Shown piece after piece: positions 23,970-32,983 of a stretch of DNA of 64,000 nucleotides. The translations under genes and the position numbers were made by a program. The stretch is taken from the NCBI GenBank assembly GCA_017555025.1, contig JAFZHC010000020.1, positions 1-64,000 on the forward strand, in the 5' to 3' direction. Within the stretch, counting starts at the first letter, position 1, and the number at the start of each line of letters is the position of its first letter. Under the pieces are notes generated by a model. The model worked only from the letters and a program-made list of their open reading frames with translations, was not told the DNA's origin and did not search any database. The DNA is from Akkermansia sp. (GTDB lineage: Bacteria > Verrucomicrobiota > Verrucomicrobiia > Verrucomicrobiales > Akkermansiaceae).

Positions 23970-25792
23970 CGATCGAATCGTTGAGCTCCTTCGACTTCTC
24001 TAGAATTATTGAAATACTGGTTCTTATCGTAACCCGGAGGTAAACAAATTTCGTAATGAGGGGTTCGTATAACTTTATAATTCTTTAACTCCACAATATC
24101 TCGAATCACTTTTGCTTTATCTTCAGGTAGCTTTAGTCCTGGAATATATGTAAGAATGGCAGGCAATTCTTCCGCCTTCAACAACTGTTCACGTATACTC
24201 TGAGCAGGAGTGGTATAGTATATTTGACCTCCTCTCCACTTTAGTGCAGGAGGAGCAGAAAGCAACGAATGTTCCGCTGTACTATTCATACTAATGAGCG
24301 GTTTACCCTTAATGATATACGGAGAACATTCTAGAATACATGCCTCGTAATGCTCCTTTTGATTTGGAAAAAGATTAAATGGCTCCAACAAAGATGTAAC
24401 GGAAGTACGAAAACACACTTTACTCTTGTCCAGAATGCACACCAACGGAATAATTTTCCCACCAAACGAATAAGAAAAAGCAATTATACAAGAATGCACA
24501 AAACTTAACAAAATCGCAAAAACTATTGTTATCCGTAAAGACTTTTTCCATTTTATATCTTTAACTACATCTGAAAAAAGGTCTGAAAAAACACCTTGCT
24601 TTAATGATTGAAATAAAATGGGAAGTATGAAAAAAGAAGAATAAAGTTCTGGCATTGGCACAGTATTAGAGCCTACAGGTCCTAATACTGCCACTAATAA
24701 AGCTGCTAACAAATATCTGATTTCATCTAAGGGGCGCTTCAGATAACAGAAAAGCGACAAAAGAAGAACATTAAGCCAATTCATGCACTGCAATACACAA
24801 GAAATAACGAACCCCCAATACAATGCCCCATCAGTCTTACCAGGAATAAAATAACTACCTAATGACATATATGCCATCAATCCCGCTGCAAGACTGAACA
24901 AAACAAAACATTGCCAAACATTCCTCAAGATTACTGATGAAAATTGATAGGAAGTTCTCAAAACAATTAAAAGAAACAGCAATATTATACAAAAAAACAA
25001 GAAGTCTTTAGTTATAAAGCCAGTTAAAGCATACCTTAATAACAACAAAGGCGTATGCCCATCAGTCGTAGTATACTTGATAACCTCAGGTAATTCCAAA
25101 ATCCTCTCCCAACCAACACAAATATGGAAAAAGAGGATTAGAACAATACTCGCTAATAATGCACCAACAACACCAGAAAAATAAAACTTCCATTGAGATT
25201 TTGAAAATGCATTTTTTCGTACTAACAACAAAATAAAAATAAAGAGATAAACAGCATTTGAAATCCTTAAAAACACAGATAACACAGCAAAAAAAGCACT
25301 TATTCCCAACAAAAGGCGATTTTCCTTCTCTAAACTTTTGAGTAGTAAAATTGTCACAAAACACAAGGCCATTTGACTAACCAACGTATAGTAAAATGTG
25401 TAAAGTGTAATCTTTGATAGAACAGCACCAACCGCAAACCCCACAAGCATGGTTGTACGTCCAATTTTTCCTTCAAATCCCCAATACGCACACAAACAAA
25501 TCGCCCAAAAAAGAATGACTACGGCACAACGAAGCCACAACAAAGGAGATATTTGAAAATAATCTGCAATATCAACCATCAAATGCCCCAAATATGCAGT
25601 TAAAATAACAGGCGTACAGACTGATCTCGGAGCACTATCAAAAAAAGTAAACTCATTTAATGCTAGAAACGTATCTGCAAATTCCACTCCTGTACATATA
25701 TTACACCAAGGAATCACTATAATTGCTACTAGCGCAATATAACAAACTATTTTACGAATACGATCTTTAAAACACTCTACTAATGAATTCAT
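23966..25792 (-). CDS. AT-rich polytopic membrane protein, unknown, probably acquired
   Basis: 608 residues with about twelve hydrophobic helices in the first 440 residues, then a soluble, probably periplasmic, C-terminal domain of about 150. The long first loop holds a conserved-looking acidic pair region (GVEFADTFLALNEF), as in membrane glycosyltransferases of the GT-C type, but I cannot make a firm assignment. Base composition is about 35 percent GC against nearly 60 percent for its neighbours. Codon use is AT-ending with many Lys/Ile/Asn/Phe residues, and the shift occurs sharply at both gene ends. This suggests lateral transfer. No transposase, tRNA junction or direct repeat was seen at the borders. 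Confidence 0.75.
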   Translation of the reverse strand: MNSLVECFKDRIRKIVCYIALVAIIVIPWCNICTGVEFADTFLALNEFTFFDSAPRSVCTPVILTAYLGHLMVDIADYFQISPLLWLRCAVVILFWAICLCAYWGFEGKIGRTTMLVGFAVGAVLSKITLYTFYYTLVSQMALCFVTILLLKSLEKENRLLLGISAFFAVLSVFLRISNAVYLFIFILLLVRKNAFSKSQWKFYFSGVVGALLASIVLILFFHICVGWERILELPEVIKYTTTDGHTPLLLLRYALTGFITKDFLFFCIILLFLLIVLRTSYQFSSVILRNVWQCFVLFSLAAGLMAYMSLGSYFIPGKTDGALYWGFVISCVLQCMNWLNVLLLSLFCYLKRPLDEIRYLLAALLVAVLGPVGSNTVPMPELYSSFFILPILFQSLKQGVFSDLFSDVVKDIKWKKSLRITIVFAILLSFVHSCIIAFSYSFGGKIIPLVCILDKSKVCFRTSVTSLLEPFNLFPNQKEHYEACILECSPYIIKGKPLISMNSTAEHSLLSAPPALKWRGGQIYYTTPAQSIREQLLKAEELPAILTYIPGLKLPEDKAKVIRDIVELKNYKVIRTPHYEICLPPGYDKNQYFNNSREVEGAQRFDR

Positions 25793-25912
25793 TGCATTGA
25801 AACGATTTATAAACTAATAAGTAAAATCAGAATGAAGTATATATAATTAAAAAGGTTCAGATTTCCTTTTTTGACTTTAATCTTATATAGGGACATTGAT
25901 TATTATCACACA

Positions 25913-28141
25913 TCAATGGCGGGAGCGGCCGTCGTTCCAGCCGCTTTGCTGGTGGCGGCGCTCGGCTTCCTGACGGCGGCGGGCGGTCTCGGCGGCGTGA
26001 GCAGCTGCTTCGGCCTCGGCGGCAAAGCGTTCTTCCTCGCTCATTTCGCTTTCGATGGGTGTATTGGTTTGACCGGGACGAGCGACCTTAAGCTCCTGCT
26101 GCATATCTTCCTTGATGTTTTCGAAGAAGCTCTTTACTATCGTGGCGGCCATACGGCCACCCGAAATTTTCTGGTGCGGCTTGCCCTCATACAGAGCGGC
26201 ATAAGCATAGCGCGGCTCATCTGCCGGGAGGAAGCCGGCAAACCAGGCCAGACGGCAATCATCTGACGGGCGCCCCCATTGAGCCGTACCGGTCTTACCG
26301 GCATTGTCAGTATAGCTCAGGGCAGCACGTCGACCGGAACCTTTGTACACTACGGCACGCATACCTTTACGAACTGTAGCCAACGATGCCGACATGTCCT
26401 TCAGGCTTGTCTGAGCAGAGGGATTAAACTGGTAAACCACATTGCCGTCGATATCAAGCATCTGCCGAACCAGGTGCAGTTTGGGCAAATAATTTCCGTT
26501 GGCAATACCGGCCATGGCATGGGCAACCTGCAGCGGAGTCGCCAGCAGCGGCCCCTGACCGATGGACATGTTAGCCTCGTCACCCTGCATGAAACTACGA
26601 CCGTAATGGCGGTGCATCCAATCCTCGTCAGGCACATTGCCGGCCTTATCATCAATGGGGAGCCCGGTCGTTGTTCCATAACCCAGGCGGCGAGCCATAT
26701 TCACCAGTCGCTCAGCGCCGATGCGAGGCTCACGCGTAGCCGCTATCTGGTACATGAAGGGGTTGTTGGACACCGAAAGCGCCGTAATACAGTTGATAGT
26801 ACCCGCAAACTTGCTGTGGTTCTTGAACAGGTGATTACCGATACGAATGGCATACGGGCAGTTGATGTATGTATCCTCCCGAATGATGCCATGGTGAAGG
26901 CCGGCTGCTACCGTTACTGTTTTGAACGTGGAGGCCGGGGGGTATACACCGGCAAATGCGCGCGATACCAGCGGGTTGTTGTCATCAAAGCGCAAGGCAT
27001 CGTAATCTTTTTGTGAAATAGACGGAATGAATGTATTGGGGTCAAAATTAGGCACCGAAGCCATCACCACCACCTCACCGGTATGCACATCAACCATCAC
27101 AAAGGCACCACGACCCAAGGTATTGCGGCGCAGAGAATCCTCTGCGGCCTTCTGCCATTTAAGGTTGAGGGTTGTCACAAGCGTACCACCCGGGCGTGGT
27201 TTGACCTGGTGTTCATCCAGTATTTTTCTTCCGCTTTCATCATACATGAGGCGCCACAAACCGGGGCGCCCGGTAAGTTGCTTGTTGAACTTCTGCTCCA
27301 GCCCGGAGCGTCCCTCCTGACGTTCAAAAATAGGGTCATTGTGGTTAATGGGACCCACAGGCAATTTAGCTTTCACACCTGTGTACCCGATGATGTGCGC
27401 GGCCGACTCCTTCTCCGGATATTTACGGATATATACTGACATGAGTCCCCCATGTTCAATAGCCTCCAACTTCTTCTGAATCTTCTTCACCTCAGAAGCC
27501 CTCACCACCGGACCTACAGCCAGCGGGGTCCAGCGACGGTGGCGATAGTGAGAAAGCAGCTGCTCATCCGTCTTATTACTCACCTTCAACCCGGCGGCTT
27601 CATAGTCAGCAATCACCTTACGAGCCAAAGCGAGAACGGAAGCATCATCCTCCTTTTCCAACTGCCCGAAACGAATCGTAGGCTGATATGCCACCTCAGA
27701 TGTCGCCAACACCTCGCCATTGCGGTCAGTAATCATGCCGCGAGGCCCGGGAATGGTCAGAGAAAGAGTACGCGCATTTTTGCGAGTGCGCGCGTACGCG
27801 ACGCGGGAGGGGTCATGCTCGGCTACTTCATCAGCCGTCACTACAGGCTTTACCTCAGTTGTACCGACAGGTGTTTCATCAGCACCGTCATGATTAATGT
27901 TGACATTCAGGGGAGATTCCGGGTCAGCGGTCTGCTCATACGCATCGGCCTGCTGCACACCGCCCTGCATGACTGCGGCATTATCCTCCCCACCCAATTT
28001 TACCGTCTCCACCACTTCTTCCTGCTCATCCACAGTCTCGGCATAATCATCCTGCACCATTTCAGGCACCACAGCAGACTGAGCTTCAGCTGTCGGCATG
28101 ACAACCAGCCCTATCAGTACAAATGCATAGTAAAGCTTCAT
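25913..28141 (-). CDS. mrdA: Class B penicillin-binding protein (PBP2/MrdA type)
   Basis: 742 residues. Transpeptidase motifs: STFK with nucleophile S404, SNN (in ALSVSNNPFMYQIA) and KTG at about 616 (AGKTGTAQWG). The N-terminal pedestal has RGMITDRNGEVLATS and the IIGYTGV element, the PBP2 layout. PBP2 crosslinks murein during elongation together with RodA. Oddities are an acidic, Glu/Asp/Val-rich region of about 100 residues between the N-terminal hydrophobic segment (MKLYYAFVLIGLVVMPTAEA) and the pedestal, and a charged Ala/Arg/His tail. RodA and MreBCD are not adjacent. It diverges from mraZ, and its promoter is at 28160-28188. Confidence 0.9.
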   Translation of the reverse strand: MKLYYAFVLIGLVVMPTAEAQSAVVPEMVQDDYAETVDEQEEVVETVKLGGEDNAAVMQGGVQQADAYEQTADPESPLNVNINHDGADETPVGTTEVKPVVTADEVAEHDPSRVAYARTRKNARTLSLTIPGPRGMITDRNGEVLATSEVAYQPTIRFGQLEKEDDASVLALARKVIADYEAAGLKVSNKTDEQLLSHYRHRRWTPLAVGPVVRASEVKKIQKKLEAIEHGGLMSVYIRKYPEKESAAHIIGYTGVKAKLPVGPINHNDPIFERQEGRSGLEQKFNKQLTGRPGLWRLMYDESGRKILDEHQVKPRPGGTLVTTLNLKWQKAAEDSLRRNTLGRGAFVMVDVHTGEVVVMASVPNFDPNTFIPSISQKDYDALRFDDNNPLVSRAFAGVYPPASTFKTVTVAAGLHHGIIREDTYINCPYAIRIGNHLFKNHSKFAGTINCITALSVSNNPFMYQIAATREPRIGAERLVNMARRLGYGTTTGLPIDDKAGNVPDEDWMHRHYGRSFMQGDEANMSIGQGPLLATPLQVAHAMAGIANGNYLPKLHLVRQMLDIDGNVVYQFNPSAQTSLKDMSASLATVRKGMRAVVYKGSGRRAALSYTDNAGKTGTAQWGRPSDDCRLAWFAGFLPADEPRYAYAALYEGKPHQKISGGRMAATIVKSFFENIKEDMQQELKVARPGQTNTPIESEMSEEERFAAEAEAAAHAAETARRRQEAERRHQQSGWNDGRSRH

Positions 28142-28159
28142 TCTGAGCATCGCAACCGT

Positions 28160-28188
28160 ATTCTAACCTATTTACTGTGCTCTTGCAA
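28160..28188 (-). promoter_or_regulatory. Promoter of the PBP2 gene
   Basis: On the minus strand: TTGCAA, 17 bases, TAGAAT, with a leader of about 11 bases. Confidence 0.65.
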
Positions 28189-28206
28189 TCTTTCTTTTTC
28201 ACCCTC

Positions 28207-28231
28207 ACCTAACTTACCCCGTACACTTGCC
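28207..28231 (-). promoter_or_regulatory. MraZ-box-like repeats upstream of the PBP2 promoter
   Basis: Read leftward: AAGTGTACGG then TAAGTTAGGTGAGGGTG, a cluster of GTGnn pentamers like those in front of mraZ but in the opposite orientation, about 20 bases upstream of the PBP2 -35. Confidence 0.35.
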
Positions 28232-28304
28232 GCAAAAAATCAGATTCCATCACCGCAAATAAACGAGGCGAACACACTTTTTTTGCAAATTTGCAAAAAT
28301 TGGA

Positions 28305-28333
28305 TTGACTTTTGAGGTGTATTGGAGTGTACT
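28305..28333 (+). promoter_or_regulatory. Promoter of the division/cell-wall cluster
   Basis: TTGACT at 28305-28310, 17 bases, TGTACT at 28328-28333, overlapped by the direct repeats at 28317-28352. Confidence 0.5.
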
Positions 28334-28352
28334 AGGTGGAGCGGTAAGTGTA
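28317..28352 (+). promoter_or_regulatory. MraZ operator-like direct repeats
   Basis: GTGTA (28317), GTGTA (28327), GTGGA (28336) and GTGTA (28348) recur at 9-12 base intervals across the -10 region. Known MraZ operators are three or four TGGGN-type repeats about ten bases apart in front of mraZ, so autoregulation is likely. Confidence 0.55.
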
Positions 28353-28357
28353 CCAAG

Positions 28358-28828
28358 ATGACCGAGTCTGTACCACAAGTTATGTTCATGGGCAATTTTG
28401 CCCACAAGCTGGATCCCAAGAGCAGAGTGGCGATCCCGGCGAACTGGCGTGTCGTTTACGGGCAAGAACTGGTCATGCTGGCCAGCACTTACCATGACTA
28501 TAACATCTTGAAATGCTACACTCAGCAGAGTTTTGCCGCCAAGCTGAGTGAAATCCGCACCCGCGCTCTGGCCGATGGATTTGACATGGGCGAAGTTGAT
28601 GAATATATCGGCGTAATTGCCGGTAACAGCTTCGTGGCAGAAATCAACGCTCAGGGCAAACTACTCATTCCCAAGCAACAACGAGACCGTCTTCAGCTCA
28701 AAGAGATGGCTCAGCTTGTAGGGCGAACCTGCCATTTTGAGGTCTGGTTGCCGGAGGACTTCGCTGCTGATAACGCACCCAAGCTCCGCAAAGACAGCTT
28801 GCTCGACAAGAAATTCCGCATGCTCTGA
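28358..28828 (+). CDS. mraZ: Transcriptional regulator MraZ
   Basis: 156 residues. It has two AbrB-like swapped-hairpin modules: FMGNFAHKLDPKSRVAIPANWRVVYG and, in the second half, NSFVAEINAQGKLLIPKQQRDRLQL. Both keep the D-K-R / G-K-IP pattern that binds DNA in MraZ rings. It represses its own operon in other bacteria. ATG 28358 fits the promoter; ATG 28382 (MFMGNF) is the alternative and matches the usual family start. It overlaps rsmH by one base (TGATG), so translation is coupled. Confidence 0.94.
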   Translation: MTESVPQVMFMGNFAHKLDPKSRVAIPANWRVVYGQELVMLASTYHDYNILKCYTQQSFAAKLSEIRTRALADGFDMGEVDEYIGVIAGNSFVAEINAQGKLLIPKQQRDRLQLKEMAQLVGRTCHFEVWLPEDFAADNAPKLRKDSLLDKKFRML

Positions 28829-30282
28829 TGAACACCGCCGACGCCATAACCTATGCTGCTGCCACAGCACCTCAAGGCACCTGCTATCGGGTGCTTATGT
28901 GGGAAGCCTCGGCCCTGTCACAAGAAAATCGGGAAGCCTGGAGCGAAGCCAGACGCGAGCTGCTTAGTCGCATGCGAGATGCCGGCATCAAGGGTTCACG
29001 CGGTCTGCTCGGGCAGCTCGAAATCGAGCTTAAAGCCCTTACTGTCAAAATGATTGAAGAGCCTTTGACTAAGGCCTCCCGCGCGGGTTTTTCTTTCGCG
29101 CGCGTAGAGGCGCTGGGCGAAGCCCTGCGGGCGCACGATGCCGTGCTGGCCTACCGACTGGGTACAGCCGCTGCCGAAGTACTCGTGCAGTTGAACGGAG
29201 AGGAAAGCCTCGATGACATGCTGACACGCTGGCAGGCGGCCACACCCGGCATGCTTTGGTGCACCCAGCCCCACATTCAGGCTCTGACCGCTGCAGAGGG
29301 TGCCGCCTGGCAGAACGAAAGCCGCAGCGATGACAACGAGATTGGTACACTCGAATACACCCCGGCAGAGTTTCACCACGTCACCGTACTGCTCAACGAA
29401 GCTGTAGAAGCTTTACAGCCCGCTGAGGGTAAGGTACTGGTGGATGCCACACTCGGCGGCGGCGGCCACACCGAGCAGCTGCTGCGTGCCGGGGCTGAGG
29501 TCTGGGGCATCGACCAAGACCCCACCGCCCGAGCCGCCGCTCAAGCACGTTTGGCTGAGTTCGGCGACAAACTTCACGTCATTGCCGGCAACTTCCGCAA
29601 CGCGGCTGAAATGCTCCGCAAGCGCGGCGTGGAGCAGGTAGACGGTCTGCTGGCCGACATCGGCATCTCCTCCCCCCAAGTGGACTGCGCCGAGCGCGGC
29701 TTCTCCTTCCTGCACGAAGGGCCGCTGGACATGCGCATGAACCCCGCAGCCCCCCGCAGCGCAGCAGACATCATCAACACAGCTGCCGAAAGTGAGATTG
29801 CCGACATCCTCTGGCAGTACGGTGAAGAACGCGCCAGCCGCGCCATTGCCCGCCGCATAGTTCAGGAGCGCAGCAAAGCCCCCATCACCACCACCACCCG
29901 CCTGGCAGACATCATTGCCTCCGTTCTGCCGCGCAAAGGTAAGCAGCACCCCGCCACCCGCAGTTTTCAGGCTCTGCGCATAGCCGTTAATGATGAACTG
30001 GGGGCATTGGAAGCCCTACTTCAGAGCGGTCTGAGCTTGCTCAAGAGCGGTGGGCGCTTTGCCGTCATTACTTTCCACAGCCTCGAGGACCGCGCGGTCA
30101 AACGCTATTTTGAGCTTGTCTGCAAGCCCGAGATTGACCGCCCCGAGTGGCCTGCACCCCGTCCCAACCCGGCCTATGCCGCGCGTCTGGTCTATCGCAA
30201 ACCTATCACCCCGGCGGAGGCTGAGCTCACCGCCAACCCCCGCTCCCGCAGTGCCAAGTTGCGGGTTATCGAAAAACTCTGA
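28828..30282 (+). CDS. rsmH: 16S rRNA (cytosine-1402-N4)-methyltransferase RsmH with N-terminal extension
   Basis: 484 residues; the enzyme is normally about 310. The catalytic part begins near residue 182 with HHVTVLLNEAVEALQP. It has the SAM-binding loop VDATLGGGGHTEQLL at about 206, GLLADIGISSPQVD, and the C-terminal KHPATRSFQALRIAVNDELG and FHSLEDRAVKRYF motifs. It methylates C1402 in the ribosomal P site. The first 175 residues are an unrelated, mainly helical domain (SRGLLGQLEIELKALTVKMIEEPLTKASRAGF and onward) that I cannot assign. A gene fusion is possible, since the overlap with mraZ shows no start signal nearer the methyltransferase. It is the second gene of the cluster. Confidence 0.93.
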   Translation: MNTADAITYAAATAPQGTCYRVLMWEASALSQENREAWSEARRELLSRMRDAGIKGSRGLLGQLEIELKALTVKMIEEPLTKASRAGFSFARVEALGEALRAHDAVLAYRLGTAAAEVLVQLNGEESLDDMLTRWQAATPGMLWCTQPHIQALTAAEGAAWQNESRSDDNEIGTLEYTPAEFHHVTVLLNEAVEALQPAEGKVLVDATLGGGGHTEQLLRAGAEVWGIDQDPTARAAAQARLAEFGDKLHVIAGNFRNAAEMLRKRGVEQVDGLLADIGISSPQVDCAERGFSFLHEGPLDMRMNPAAPRSAADIINTAAESEIADILWQYGEERASRAIARRIVQERSKAPITTTTRLADIIASVLPRKGKQHPATRSFQALRIAVNDELGALEALLQSGLSLLKSGGRFAVITFHSLEDRAVKRYFELVCKPEIDRPEWPAPRPNPAYAARLVYRKPITPAEAELTANPRSRSAKLRVIEKL

Positions 30283-30308
30283 TTCTCATCTCTCACCTCT
30301 TTCTTCTC

Positions 30309-30665
30309 ATGTTCCGCACTCGCAAACCTTCTTCCCGTTACGCAAGCCGCATCAGCATCTCCTTCCTGCTGTGGATGGTGACTTTTGCCATCATCGCCTC
30401 CACCTGCGGCGTTACCATTGCCTACTTCAAAAACCAGCAGGTAGCGGTAAAAACCGAAATCAACAAGCTGCAGCGCGAAATCGCCGTTTGCCGCATGAAC
30501 GCCAACCAGTACCGAGCCAAAGCCAATGCCCAGACCAACCGCTGGGCCATGCGCAGCCGTCTGCAGAGCGATAACTCCGAGCTGCGTGAAATCACCCGAG
30601 GCCAGATTGAGTTTGCCCGCACGCAGCGCGATCTGGATCGCCTGAGCGCTACGGCCTCCCGCTGA
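30309..30665 (+). CDS. ftsL: FtsL-like bitopic coiled-coil protein
   Basis: 118 residues. A short basic cytoplasmic tail (FRTRKPSSRYASR) is followed by one membrane helix (about 16-40) and an extracytoplasmic heptad-rich segment (QQVAVKTEINKLQREIAVCRMNANQYRAKANAQ and onward). Size, topology and position between rsmH and ftsI fit FtsL, the divisome scaffold that pairs with FtsB and recruits FtsW/FtsI. Sequence identity is always low in this family, so the call rests on context. Confidence 0.7.
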   Translation: MFRTRKPSSRYASRISISFLLWMVTFAIIASTCGVTIAYFKNQQVAVKTEINKLQREIAVCRMNANQYRAKANAQTNRWAMRSRLQSDNSELREITRGQIEFARTQRDLDRLSATASR

Positions 30666-30711
30666 ATCTGAAAACTGCAATTCATTTTCCGACGACGATT
30701 AAACGAAGCTG

Positions 30712-32952
30712 ATGAAAACCAAGGTACCATTCGCCGGCCGCTGTTTGGGGCTGTGTGTAATCGTGATGAGTATATCCGTCACGATTGCTTCGCGTTTGGT
30801 AGAGCTTCAGGTGGTGGACTCCGGCAACCGCAAGCAACAGGCCGCCGAAGAGCTCATCGAGCGAGTATCCATCCCCGCTGAACGAGGTATCATCATGGAT
30901 CGTAATGAGGAAATCCTCACCAACAATGTTCAGGCAGCCGAGCTCATCGCAGACCGCTACCACCTGCGCGAGATTACAGCCGTCGTGTACGGTCTCGCCT
31001 ACAATCAGGTCAGCAACGATGAGGAATGGCGCAATGAGAGCGACCCGGCCCGCCGCCGCAAACTCTTTCATCGCGCACGCGCCCGCCTGCTCTCTCTCGT
31101 CAAGCGCGAACTGAGCAAGGAGCAGCGAGCCGAGCTGCGCCGCGAGCTCAGCTCGGGAGATGCGAATGCCAATCGCTTGCTCGAATACGACCCCGAAAAG
31201 TGCGAATTACTCTTCAAAGCTCACGATGAGCTTGTGGCAGAGATTATTCACCCCTTCATCAAGCACATTGAAATCAAGGAGACCGTAGAGGTCGAGCCGG
31301 AGAAATCCATCACGCGCAAGGGGCAGAAAATTACCATTCCTGCACGCATGGAAGAGCGCGTGCGCTACATCACCAAGCAGGATATCATCGACCAGATTTC
31401 CCAGCCTCATATTACTGAATTCAATAAGAAGGCCGAGGCTAACAAGGAAAAGAAGAAAGGCTACCGCCAGAACATTCAGCTGGCACGCGGTCTTACCATT
31501 GAGCTGGCCGACCAGATTGAAGCAGCTCTCCAAAAAGCCAATATCCGTGGCGTCACCGTACAGACTGAGCTGCGTCGCAGTTACATCGTACCGGAAATGC
31601 TCAGCCACGTTGTTGGTTATGTAGACTCAGAGAATGTAGGTGCCGGTGGCGTAGAAGCCGTCTTCAACAGCTATCTGGCAGGCACCGACGGCTTGCGCGA
31701 ATACCGCCGTAACGGGCGTGGACAAATCCTCCCCAATGAGGATGACCGTTACCTGCCGCCTAAGCATGGCCTCAACCTCAAGTTGACTATTGACATGCGC
31801 CTGCAGACCATCCTGGAACAGGAGCTGGATAAAGGCATGAAGCACTTCCGTGCCCGCAAGGGCTGCATGATTGCCGTCGACCCCAAAAACGGCGACATCC
31901 TCGCCATGGTCAGCCGCCCGGCCATCAACCTCAATACCAAAGAGCTCATCACCCACGAGGGTACATTCAAACGCGGCAGCGTAAAAGATGAAAAGGGGGA
32001 GCCCGTCACCGGTGACTTCAACTTCGCCTGCCAAGCTCGTTATGAGCCGGGTTCTACCTTTAAGGTCGTTGCCGTAACTACTGCGGTGGATAAAGGCATC
32101 ATGGGTATCAACTCCTATGTAAGCTGCCAGCCCTTCTCCGTAGGTGGCGGCAGTAAGGCCATCAACGACGGTCGCTTCAATTACGGCGTACTCACCGTCG
32201 GTCAGATGCTTAAGAAATCAAGTAATCCCGGTGCTGCCCGTGTAGCCATGGCCTGCAAGTGGCCGCTCTACAAGGATTATGTGGAGCGCTACGGACTGAC
32301 CCAACCGGCCGATGTTGACCTTCCCAGCGGTGGTGCCTGCCTACTGGCTAATGGTAACCACATTGTGAACTTCTCGCGTATTGCCTACGGTTATTCCGTC
32401 TCCGTATCCCCCCTTCACATGGCAATGGTCTATGCCACTATTGCCAATAACGGCGTACGCATGAAACCCCGCCTCATCGACAGCATTATCGCCGCCGACG
32501 GCTCCGTCTACGATGACCGCAAACCGCAGGAGGTATGCCGCGTGATGTCCGAAAACACAGCCAAAGCCATTCGCGGCGCCCTGGAAAGCGTAACGGAAAA
32601 GAGCGGTCCCGCCGGCCGAGGCACTGCCACTCAGGCCGCCATACCGGGATTCCGCATCGGCGGCAAAACCGGCACAGCTAAGAAAGTTAAGAGCGGCGGC
32701 GGCTACTACGAAGGGCTCTATACCGTATCATTTGCGGGTGTATTGCCGATTGATGACCCCCGCTTAGTCATCATGACCGTGATTGATGAGCCCCACCCGC
32801 GCGACTGCAACGCCGGTGGCGGCACCGTGGCAGCTCCCATTTTCCGTGCTGCGGCCGAGCGTATCATCAACGTACTCAACCTTCAACCGAGCGACCCGGC
32901 TGCTTACGAAAAATATCTGGCCGAGAAGGCAGCCGAAACTGAAAAGAAATAA
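30712..32952 (+). CDS. ftsI: Septal transpeptidase FtsI (PBP3), with an insertion
   Basis: 746 residues. One N-terminal membrane helix (CLGLCVIVMSISVTIASRLVELQVV) is followed by the class B pedestal (AERGIIMDRNEEIL). The transpeptidase motifs are STFK with nucleophile S448, SSN in MLKKSSNPGAARVA, and KTG at 652-654. It crosslinks septal murein as partner of FtsW. Between about 95 and 235 lies a charged, helical stretch (RRRKLFHRARARLLSLVKRE and later TRKGQKITIPARMEERV) not seen in ordinary FtsI, which makes the protein 150 residues longer than usual. It is the fourth gene of the cluster, 31 bases before murE. Confidence 0.95.
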   Translation: MKTKVPFAGRCLGLCVIVMSISVTIASRLVELQVVDSGNRKQQAAEELIERVSIPAERGIIMDRNEEILTNNVQAAELIADRYHLREITAVVYGLAYNQVSNDEEWRNESDPARRRKLFHRARARLLSLVKRELSKEQRAELRRELSSGDANANRLLEYDPEKCELLFKAHDELVAEIIHPFIKHIEIKETVEVEPEKSITRKGQKITIPARMEERVRYITKQDIIDQISQPHITEFNKKAEANKEKKKGYRQNIQLARGLTIELADQIEAALQKANIRGVTVQTELRRSYIVPEMLSHVVGYVDSENVGAGGVEAVFNSYLAGTDGLREYRRNGRGQILPNEDDRYLPPKHGLNLKLTIDMRLQTILEQELDKGMKHFRARKGCMIAVDPKNGDILAMVSRPAINLNTKELITHEGTFKRGSVKDEKGEPVTGDFNFACQARYEPGSTFKVVAVTTAVDKGIMGINSYVSCQPFSVGGGSKAINDGRFNYGVLTVGQMLKKSSNPGAARVAMACKWPLYKDYVERYGLTQPADVDLPSGGACLLANGNHIVNFSRIAYGYSVSVSPLHMAMVYATIANNGVRMKPRLIDSIIAADGSVYDDRKPQEVCRVMSENTAKAIRGALESVTEKSGPAGRGTATQAAIPGFRIGGKTGTAKKVKSGGGYYEGLYTVSFAGVLPIDDPRLVIMTVIDEPHPRDCNAGGGTVAAPIFRAAAERIINVLNLQPSDPAAYEKYLAEKAAETEKK

Positions 32953-32983
32953 CGTAAACCATTTAACCCAGTAATATACCGAC

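Noticed and set aside
23966-25792. Insertion-sequence or prophage island around the AT-rich gene
   Set aside because: No transposase, integrase, terminal inverted repeats or target duplication are visible; only one gene is involved.
25871-26266. Plus-strand frame at the end of the PBP2 gene
   Set aside because: A shadow of the Ala/Glu/Arg-rich C-terminal tail of PBP2 on the other strand.
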